A stretch of DNA of 64,000 nt from Achromobacter animicus (lineage in GTDB: Bacteria; Pseudomonadota; Gammaproteobacteria; Burkholderiales; Burkholderiaceae_B), in assembly GCF_902859585.1 (NCBI RefSeq), contig NZ_CADIJM010000004.1, positions 1-64,000 on the forward strand, written 5' to 3'. The notes under the pieces are model-generated. The model was given only the letters and a program-made list of their open reading frames with translations. It searched no databases and was not told the DNA's origin. The position numbers and the translations under genes are program-made. Shown here in pieces: positions 56,313-64,000 of the stretch (the first letter of the stretch is position 1; every line of letters begins with the position of its first letter).

Positions 56313-58763
56313 TCAGTGCTTCATGACCGGGTCGGTAGAGCCGGGTTCAGCCGGCTTGGCAACCAGGGGCTCCTTGACGGCTTCTTCCTCGGCCAACGGC
56401 TCCGGCAGACGCTCCAAGGCCAGTTCCAGCACCTTGTCGATCCAACGCACCGGCACGATCTCGAGGTGGTTCTTGACGTTGTCAGGGATCTCCGCCAAAT
56501 CCTTGACGTTTTCTTCCGGAATCAGAACCGTCTTGATACCACCACGGTGAGCCGCGAGCAGCTTTTCTTTCAGGCCGCCGATCGGCAGCACTTCGCCGCG
56601 CAGCGTGATCTCGCCCGTCATGGCGACATCGGCGCGCACCGGGATGCGCGACAGGGCCGACACCATGGCCGTGGTGATCGCGATACCCGCGGACGGACCG
56701 TCCTTGGGCGTCGCACCTTCCGGCACGTGCACGTGCATGTCGTGCTTTTCGAAGACGCTGTCGGCAAAGCCCAGGCGGCGAGCCCGCGAACGCACGACGG
56801 TGCGCGCCGCTTCGACCGATTCCTTCATCACATCGCCGAGCGAACCCGTACGCTGGATGACGCCCTTGCCGGGCATGTCCGCGACTTCGATCGTCAGCAG
56901 GTCGCCGCCGACTTCCGTCCACGCCAGGCCGGTCACCTGACCGATCTGGTTTTCCTTTTCGGCCATGCCAAACGCGTAGCGGCGCACGCCGAGGTAATCG
57001 CTGAGGTTGTCGGCCGTGACGTTGACCGCCTTGACCTCGAGCGTCTTGCCCTCAGCCTTGGCGCGATCGCTTTGGGTCAGCAATTGCTTGATGACCTTGC
57101 GGCAGATCTTGCCCACTTCGCGCTCGAGCGCACGAACACCGGCTTCGCGGGTGTAGTAACGCACGATATCGCGCAGCGCGCTGTCGTCGACCGTCAGCTC
57201 GGTATCCTTCACGCCGTTGTTCTTCATCAGCTTGGGCAGCAGATGGTCGCGGGCGATGTGGATCTTTTCTTCCTCGGTGTAACCCGACAGGCGGATCACT
57301 TCCATACGATCCAGCAGGGCCGGCGGAATGTTCAGCGTGTTGCTGGTCGCCACGAACATGACGTCGGAGAGATCGAAGTCGACCTCGATGTAGTGGTCCT
57401 GGAATGTGTGGTTCTGTTCCGGGTCCAGCACTTCGAGCAGGGCCGACGAGGGATCGCCGCGGAAATCCATGCCCAGCTTGTCGATTTCATCAAGCAGGAA
57501 CAGCGGATTGCGCACGCCAACCTTCGACATGTTCTGCACGATCTTGCCGGGCATCGAGCCGATGTACGTACGACGGTGACCGCGGATCTCGGCTTCGTCG
57601 CGCACGCCGCCCAGGGCCATACGCACGAACTTGCGGTTCGTGGCCTTGGCGATCGACTGGCCAAGCGAAGTCTTGCCAACGCCCGGAGGGCCGACCAAGC
57701 ACAGGATCGGCGCCTTCACCTTGTCCACGCGCTGTTGCACGGCAAGATATTCGAGGATCCGTTCCTTGACCTTTTCGAGACCGTAGTGGTCGTTGTCCAG
57801 CACCGTCTCGGCGTTGCTGATCGAGTTGTTGATCTTGCTCTTCTTTCTCCAGGGGAGATTGATGAGCGTGTCGATGTAGTTGCGCACCACGGTGGCTTCG
57901 GCCGACATGGGCGACATGAGCTTGAGCTTCTTGAGCTCGGCATCGGCCTTCTTGCGTGCCTCTTTGGGCATGTGGGCAGCGATGATCTTCTTTTCAAGCT
58001 CTTCGATGTCCGCGCCCTCTTCGCCTTCGCCCAACTCCTTCTGAATGGCCTTGACCTGCTCATTCAGGTAGTAGTCGCGCTGGCTCTTTTCCATCTGCTT
58101 CTTCACGCGGCCACGAATGCGCTTCTCGACCTGGAGAATGTCGATTTCGGTTTCGAGTTGCGTGAGCAAGCCTTCGAGGCGTTCGGAGGTGCCGGTGATC
58201 TCGAGCATCTTCTGCTTCTGCTCGAGCTTCAGGGGAAGATGCGCGGCGATCGTGTCGGCCAGGCGGCCTGCATCGTCGATGCCAGCCAGCGAGGTGAGGA
58301 TCTCGGGCGGGATCTTCTTGTTGAGCTTCACGTACTGCTCGAACTGCGCAACGATGGCGCGGCGCAAGGCTTCGGTTTCGGAGCCCTGCATGGCGTCCGG
58401 TTCGATAGGCGACACCTGGCAGGTGAAGTGCGAATCGGCGTCTTCGATGGTGTTGATGCGCGCGCGTTGCGTGCCTTCAACCAGCACCTTCACGGTGCCG
58501 TCGGGCAGCTTGAGCATTTGCAGGATGCCGGCGACGCAGCCAATTTCGTATACGTCTTCAGGCGTGGGGTCATCTTTGCCGGCGGACTTTTGAGCCACCA
58601 GCATGATGCTTTTGCCCGCTTCCATCGCGACCTCGAGCGCGCGGATGGAGCGCGGACGGCCGACGAACAGCGGGATGACCATATGCGGGAACACTACGAC
58701 ATCGCGCAGCGGCAGCAGGGGAAGGTCGATCGGGTCGGAAGGCAGGGTCTGGCTGGCAGACAT
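56313..58763 (-). CDS. lon: ATP-dependent protease Lon
   Basis: The protein has 816 residues from the ATG at 58763. The N-domain has [22 protein letters not shown]. The AAA+ part has Walker [14 protein letters not shown] near residue 365. The protease domain holds Ser691 in [10 protein letters not shown] and Lys near 734 in [11 protein letters not shown]. It degrades misfolded and regulatory proteins. The C-terminal tail of about 30 residues is longer than in E. coli. A sigma-32-like promoter lies upstream. Confidence 0.97.
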   Translation of the reverse strand: MSASQTLPSDPIDLPLLPLRDVVVFPHMVIPLFVGRPRSIRALEVAMEAGKSIMLVAQKSAGKDDPTPEDVYEIGCVAGILQMLKLPDGTVKVLVEGTQRARINTIEDADSHFTCQVSPIEPDAMQGSETEALRRAIVAQFEQYVKLNKKIPPEILTSLAGIDDAGRLADTIAAHLPLKLEQKQKMLEITGTSERLEGLLTQLETEIDILQVEKRIRGRVKKQMEKSQRDYYLNEQVKAIQKELGEGEEGADIEELEKKIIAAHMPKEARKKADAELKKLKLMSPMSAEATVVRNYIDTLINLPWRKKSKINNSISNAETVLDNDHYGLEKVKERILEYLAVQQRVDKVKAPILCLVGPPGVGKTSLGQSIAKATNRKFVRMALGGVRDEAEIRGHRRTYIGSMPGKIVQNMSKVGVRNPLFLLDEIDKLGMDFRGDPSSALLEVLDPEQNHTFQDHYIEVDFDLSDVMFVATSNTLNIPPALLDRMEVIRLSGYTEEEKIHIARDHLLPKLMKNNGVKDTELTVDDSALRDIVRYYTREAGVRALEREVGKICRKVIKQLLTQSDRAKAEGKTLEVKAVNVTADNLSDYLGVRRYAFGMAEKENQIGQVTGLAWTEVGGDLLTIEVADMPGKGVIQRTGSLGDVMKESVEAARTVVRSRARRLGFADSVFEKHDMHVHVPEGATPKDGPSAGIAITTAMVSALSRIPVRADVAMTGEITLRGEVLPIGGLKEKLLAAHRGGIKTVLIPEENVKDLAEIPDNVKNHLEIVPVRWIDKVLELALERLPEPLAEEEAVKEPLVAKPAEPGSTDPVMKH

Positions 58764-58842
58764 ATGAGGTTCCTCGGTATGACTCGGCGTATGGGGACGG
58801 GACACCCGGGTAATACCCGAGCAAACTCGTCAATTACGTCTG

Positions 58843-58870
58843 TTATGGGAACAATAGCCGAAAATTCAAG
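58843..58870 (-). promoter_or_regulatory. sigma-32 (RpoH)-like promoter of lon
   Basis: On the minus strand CTTGAA (58865-58870) is followed after 15 bases by CCCATAA, close to the heat-shock pattern CTTGAA-N13-17-CCCCAT. It lies about 80 bp upstream of the lon start, and lon is a known heat-shock gene. Confidence 0.65.
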
Positions 58871-58984
58871 ATCTCGGCCGCCTGGATCACCAAAAGGCCC
58901 CAAAAAGGCCCTGGAACCGTCTTCAGTATGCGGCCATGGCGGCCGGCTGAAAAGCGTGATCGTGGATGGAGAAGCGCCCTAGGC

Positions 58985-59015
58985 AAAAAAACCCGTTACG
59001 AGAACGGGCTTTTTT
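58985..59015 (-). terminator. terminator after clpX
   Basis: CCCGTT and AACGGG pair around ACGAG. The stem is flanked by A6/T6 on both sides, so it can act on either strand. It is 7 bp beyond the clpX stop. Confidence 0.85.
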
Positions 59016-59021
59016 GAAATA

Positions 59022-60320
59022 TCAGGCGGCGGCGTCGCGGACTTCTCCGCGCTCCGGCTTCTCTGGCGCGGCGTTTTCATCCGCGTAGATCAGCAAGGGC
59101 TTGCCCTCGCCTTCGATGGCGTTTTCGTCGAGCACCACACGCTTGACGTTGCCCTGCGAGGGCAGGTCGTACATGGTGTCGAGCAGCGCCTGTTCGATGA
59201 TGGAGCGCAGACCGCGAGCACCCGTCTTGCGGCGCAGCGCCTTGCGGGCGATGGCCTTAAGCGCAGCGGGCCGCACGTCGAGCTCGGCGCCTTCCATGGC
59301 GAACAGCTTCTGGAATTGCTTGAGCAGGGCGTTCTTGGGCTCGGTCAGAATCTGGACCAGCGCGGCTTCGTCCAGCTCGTCCAGCGTGGCGACCACAGGC
59401 AGACGGCCGACCAATTCGGGGATGAGACCGAACTTGATGAGATCTTCGGGCTCGACTTCGGAGAACAGTTCACCGACGCCGCGCTCGGACTTGGCGCGCA
59501 CGGACGCCGAGAAGCCGATACCGGACTTTTCAGTGCGGTCGCGGATGACCTTTTCCAGTCCGTCGAAGGCGCCGCCCACGATGAACAGGATGTTGGTCGT
59601 GTCGACCTGCACGAAATCCTGATTGGGGTGCTTGCGGCCGCCCTGCGGAGGTACCGACGCCACCGTGCCTTCGATCAGCTTCAGCAAGGCCTGCTGCACG
59701 CCCTCGCCCGACACGTCGCGGGTGATGGACGGGTTGTCGGACTTGCGCGAAATCTTGTCGATCTCGTCGATGTAGATGATGGCGCGCTGGGCTTTTTCGA
59801 CTTCATAGTTGCAGTTCTGCAGCAACTTCTGAATGATGTTTTCGACGTCTTCACCCACATAACCGGCTTCGGTCAGCGTGGTGGCGTCGGCCATGACGAA
59901 GGGCACGTTCAGCATGCGAGCCAGCGTCTGGGCCAGAAGCGTCTTGCCGGAGCCGGTGGGCCCGATCAGCATGATGTTGCTCTTGGAGAGCTCAACTTCG
60001 TCGCCCTTGATTTCGCCGTGGCGAATGCGCTTGTAGTGGTTGTAGACGGCCACGGCCAGCATGCGCTTGGGTGACGATTGCCCAATGACGTACTGGTCGA
60101 GGAAAGTCTTGATTTCAGCCGGAGTGGGCAGCTCGGAACGAATCGCCGCGCGCGCGGTGGCCTGCGCCTCTTCGCGGATGATGTCGTTGCACAGATCTAT
60201 GCATTCATCGCAGATGAATACCGACGGACCCGCGATCAGCTTGCGGACTTCGTGCTGGCTTTTATTGCAAAACGAGCAATGCAGCACCTTAGCGTCTGCC
60301 GATCCCTTTTTTTCAGGCAT
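59022..60320 (-). CDS. clpX: Clp protease ATPase subunit ClpX
   Basis: The protein has 432 residues. The zinc domain has [11 protein letters not shown] and [12 protein letters not shown]. The AAA+ core has Walker [30 protein letters not shown] (pore-loop region), IDEIDK (Walker B), and RGVGE (pore-2 loop). IGF-type ClpP-docking loop is near [19 protein letters not shown]. Unfolds substrates for ClpP. 102 bp after clpP. Confidence 0.97.
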   Translation of the reverse strand: MPEKKGSADAKVLHCSFCNKSQHEVRKLIAGPSVFICDECIDLCNDIIREEAQATARAAIRSELPTPAEIKTFLDQYVIGQSSPKRMLAVAVYNHYKRIRHGEIKGDEVELSKSNIMLIGPTGSGKTLLAQTLARMLNVPFVMADATTLTEAGYVGEDVENIIQKLLQNCNYEVEKAQRAIIYIDEIDKISRKSDNPSITRDVSGEGVQQALLKLIEGTVASVPPQGGRKHPNQDFVQVDTTNILFIVGGAFDGLEKVIRDRTEKSGIGFSASVRAKSERGVGELFSEVEPEDLIKFGLIPELVGRLPVVATLDELDEAALVQILTEPKNALLKQFQKLFAMEGAELDVRPAALKAIARKALRRKTGARGLRSIIEQALLDTMYDLPSQGNVKRVVLDENAIEGEGKPLLIYADENAAPEKPERGEVRDAAA

Positions 60321-60422
60321 ATTTCTTTCGTATCTCAGGTAAAGATGCGCCAGGCCGGGTAAATGGCCTAGCGCATGCGCTTACTCAAACATGATGGCAG
60401 CGGGTCTGGTTCAACCGGGAAG

Positions 60423-61076
60423 TCAGCCTTCGGACCGGGAGGCCATGACCTTGTCCACCAGGCCATACGATACCGCATCTTCGGCCGACATGAAGTTGTC
60501 ACGTTCCGTGTCCAGCTCGATGCGCTCCATGCTCTGTCCGGTGTTGTTGGACAGGATGCGGTTGAGACGCTCGCGCAGGTCCAGGATTTCGCGGGCCTGG
60601 ATCTGGATGTCGGAAGCCTGCCCCTGGGCGCCGCCCGAGGGCTGGTGAATCATGATGCGCGAGTTGGGCAGAGTGAAACGCTTGCCCTTCTTGCCAGCCG
60701 CCAGCAGGAACGCGCCCATGCTGGCCGCGAGGCCGGTGCACAGGGTGGACACGTCCGGCTTGACGAACTGCATGGTGTCAAAAATGGCCATTCCCGCGTA
60801 CACCGACCCGCCGGGCGAGTTGATGTACAGGGAAATGTCCTTGTCAGGATTCTCCGATTCCAGGAACAGCAACTGAGCCACGACCAGGTTGGCCGTGGCG
60901 TCGTTCACCGGACCCACCAGGAAAATGAGCCGTTCGCGGAGCAGACGCGAATAGATGTCGTAGGCGCGCTCGCCGCGCCCCGACTGCTCGATCACCATGG
61001 GAATGTAGCCCAGGCCGGTGGGGGTCACCGAAGACCCGCCATTCATTGCCGCATAGAAATCGGTGAATCTCTGCAT
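60423..61076 (-). CDS. clpP: Clp protease proteolytic subunit ClpP
   Basis: The protein has 217 residues. The catalytic triad is Ser119 (GLAASMGAF), His144 (MIHQPSGG) and Asp193 in ERDNF. The first 20 or so residues are a propeptide. Forms the tetradecameric barrel for ClpX. It begins 4 bp after the tig stop. Confidence 0.97.
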   Translation of the reverse strand: MQRFTDFYAAMNGGSSVTPTGLGYIPMVIEQSGRGERAYDIYSRLLRERLIFLVGPVNDATANLVVAQLLFLESENPDKDISLYINSPGGSVYAGMAIFDTMQFVKPDVSTLCTGLAASMGAFLLAAGKKGKRFTLPNSRIMIHQPSGGAQGQASDIQIQAREILDLRERLNRILSNNTGQSMERIELDTERDNFMSAEDAVSYGLVDKVMASRSEG

Positions 61077-61080
61077 AGTG

Positions 61081-62391
<1,311 letters not shown>

Positions 62392-62472
62392 TAAAAGACC
62401 TATTTTCCGAGAGATGAGATTACGGGCGGATAAACGCGGCATTTTACCGGAAACTTCCGGAACCCTGACGCA

Positions 62473-62516
62473 AAGGGGCGCGAGCCCCGGATTTGCCCGG
62501 ATGCTCGCGCCCCGTT
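62473..62516. terminator. long GC-rich hairpin between tig and the M48 gene
   Basis: GGGGCGCGAGC (62475-62485) and GCTCGCGCCCC (62503-62513) pair perfectly over 11 bp with a 17-base loop. It lies after the M48 gene stop on the minus strand and has only three T after it, so it is a weak intrinsic or factor-assisted terminator. Confidence 0.6.
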
Positions 62517-62555
62517 TATCGCCCAAAAAGCGAGGACGGACGCCTGGCCGAGAGG

Positions 62556-63311
62556 TTACTTGGCCTTGGCGATGCGGTCTTCGATGTGCTGTGCACGCTT
62601 GGCCGAGGACGGGTGGGAGCTCATCATATCGCTCTTGCCGCCGTCCAGCTCGGCCAGCTTCTGGAACGCGGTCACGAGGCCACGCGTATTCTGTTTCTTG
62701 GATTGCAGCAGGTCGAACGAATAATCGTCCGCCGCGCTTTCCTGCGATTGCGAGAACTGCGCATTGATGAACTTCTCGGTCAGGTCGCCCAGTTGCGAGG
62801 AGCTCAACTGAGCCACCGTCGCGCCGCCAGCCGCGCCCGCCGCGTCACGCGCAGCCGACACCGTGTAGGCGGTCTGCATCGCCTTCTTGGTGTGGCCCAG
62901 CGCCACGTGACCGATTTCGTGGCCGACCACGCCCATCACTTCGTCGTCCGTCATCATGTCCATGAGACCGCTATAAACGCGGATGCAGCCGTTGGCCATT
63001 GCCCACGCGTTGACGTCCTTGGTGACATAGACCTTGTAGCTGGCTTTCTGGCCATTGACCGTGCTGCCCAGCGCCTTGGCGATCTTCTGCAGACGGGCGT
63101 CGTACTTGCTGCCCGGCGCGGCGATCTTTTCCTGCGAATCGCTTTGCGCGCACGCCTTGTCCGACAGGGTCTTGATCTCGGCATCGCTCAGCGTGGCCGC
63201 CTGGACGACCTTGGCGCCGGCGCCGACGAGCCCACCGATGTCCAACGCATGTGCGGCCGAGTAAGGGGCGAGCGCAACGGCCAACGCGGCGACGGTGTAG
63301 CGGATCTTCAT
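62556..63311 (-). CDS. M48-family periplasmic metalloprotease
   Basis: The protein has 251 residues with a signal peptide ending near AHA-LDI. HEXXH is in VVGHEIGHVALGH near residue 130 and the third ligand Glu in SQESAADDYSFD. It lacks the TPR tail of BepA and the lipobox of LoiP. It is probably a periplasmic quality-control protease, but the substrate is unknown. Confidence 0.88.
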   Translation of the reverse strand: MKIRYTVAALAVALAPYSAAHALDIGGLVGAGAKVVQAATLSDAEIKTLSDKACAQSDSQEKIAAPGSKYDARLQKIAKALGSTVNGQKASYKVYVTKDVNAWAMANGCIRVYSGLMDMMTDDEVMGVVGHEIGHVALGHTKKAMQTAYTVSAARDAAGAAGGATVAQLSSSQLGDLTEKFINAQFSQSQESAADDYSFDLLQSKKQNTRGLVTAFQKLAELDGGKSDMMSSHPSSAKRAQHIEDRIAKAK

Positions 63312-63567
63312 GGGAACAAACTCCTATTGACTTGTTCTATGCAAACGAGGCGGCAATTCTATATACGCCCACAGCTTTCGAAGCATTCCGGCACAGAGTT
63401 TCGCAAATGCGATTTTCTCTTACCAAATAGCCGAGCAATTCGAAGCCTGCCATGCTAAGCATCGCGAGGCCCTTTTAAAGCCGGCCAAAAGAGATGTCCG
63501 CTGTCCCATGGCGTTGATAGAATTGCCGCCGCGCTTTTTTTCGCAAACCCAACGGCTCGCACCCAAC

Positions 63568-64000
63568 ATGATCCCGAATCCCCCTCCCCGCCTAGGCCTG
63601 CTTCCCAGCCTCATCTTCAGTTCGCGCTGGCTGCAGCTACCGCTATATCTGGGCCTCATCGTCGCGCAGGGCGTCTACGTGATGCTGTTCCTCAAGGAAC
63701 TCTGGCACCTGGTCACCCACGCCACCAGCTTCGGCGAAATGGAAATCATGCTGATCGTGCTTGGACTGATCGACGTGGTCATGATCTCCAACCTGCTGGT
63801 GATGGTCATCGTGGGCGGCTACGAGACGTTCGTGTCGCGCCTGCGCCTGCAGAACCATCCCGACCAGCCGGAGTGGCTGAGCCACGTCAATGCCAGCGTG
63901 CTGAAAGTGAAGCTTGCGATGGCCATCATCGGCATCTCGTCGATCCACCTGCTGCGCACCTTCATCGAAGCCGGCACCATCGGCACGCCGAACGCGCGCT
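63568..64000 (+). CDS. UPF0114 (YqhA-family) membrane protein, 3' end outside window
   Basis: The reading frame is open from the ATG at 63568 (an in-frame ATG also at 63508) to the window end, so the gene is cut off. The visible 144 residues contain [17 protein letters not shown], a first helix, then [22 protein letters not shown] and [16 protein letters not shown], which match the YqhA family. Three or four helices expected. Function in the inner membrane is unknown. Confidence 0.85.
   Translation, partial: MIPNPPPRLGLLPSLIFSSRWLQLPLYLGLIVAQGVYVMLFLKELWHLVTHATSFGEMEIMLIVLGLIDVVMISNLLVMVIVGGYETFVSRLRLQNHPDQPEWLSHVNASVLKVKLAMAIIGISSIHLLRTFIEAGTIGTPNAR

Noticed and set aside
56316-58982. An 888-codon open frame on the plus strand opposite lon
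   Set aside because: It is a codon-bias shadow of lon in GC-rich DNA. It has no ribosome-binding site or recognisable domain and is rich in His, Arg and Gln.
60391-60414. Possible sigma-32 promoter before clpX
   Set aside because: On the minus strand TTGAAC and CCATCA are only 11 bases apart and the -10 lacks the CCCC run.

Overview
The window looks like core chromosome of a GC-rich betaproteobacterium of the family Alcaligenaceae, most likely Achromobacter or a close Bordetella relative. The reasons are two Bug-type (TctC) solute receptors each beside a LysR regulator, a complete isc operon ordered iscR-S-U-A-hscB-hscA-fdx-iscX, the recJ-prfB-lysS and tig-clpP-clpX-lon neighbourhoods, and many LysR, Liv-type ABC and acyl-CoA genes. 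I see no phage, insertion sequence, CRISPR array, rRNA or tRNA gene.

Layout. 0-3.2 kb: a small periplasmic TonB-C protein and comEC. 3.3-6.7 kb: a LysR regulator, a Bug receptor and an M28 peptidase, all on the plus strand. 6.8-11.6 kb: a four-helix-bundle protein, an orphan GH19 lysozyme/chitinase, a TPP riboswitch with thiM, and a lipoprotein nucleotidase. 11.6-19.7 kb: a ferric-siderophore uptake operon (TonB-dependent receptor, binding protein, two permeases, ATPase) under a Fur box, with a two-component system on the opposite strand. 19.8-30.8 kb: tatD, lolD/lolC, an RpfE-like gene overlapping recJ, an MFS carrier, prfB with its programmed frameshift, an SDR, lysS and a small membrane protein.

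30.8-45.3 kb is the most accessory part. It holds an eight-gene minus-strand operon (Liv-type ABC importer, acyl-CoA ligase, thiolase, TetR regulator), which probably imports and activates a carboxylic acid. A divergent enoyl-CoA hydratase follows, then a CoA-transferase/enoyl-CoA hydratase/Bug set facing its own LysR, and a two-domain methylglyoxal synthase. A 20-bp palindrome between the TetR-controlled operon and the divergent hydratase is a good operator candidate.

45.4-64 kb is housekeeping and stress response: the isc iron-sulfur operon with two IscR sites at its promoter, a low-molecular-weight phosphatase, uvrB, an aromatic/aspartate aminotransferase, lexA with a perfect SOS box, lon with a sigma-32-like promoter, clpX, clpP, tig, an M48 protease, and a UPF0114 membrane protein cut by the window end.

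No radically new system is evident. The best leads are the tandem methylglyoxal synthase with a degenerate N-terminal copy, the possible ATT start of comEC, the siderophore-linked two-component system, and the acid-uptake operon with its inferred operator.
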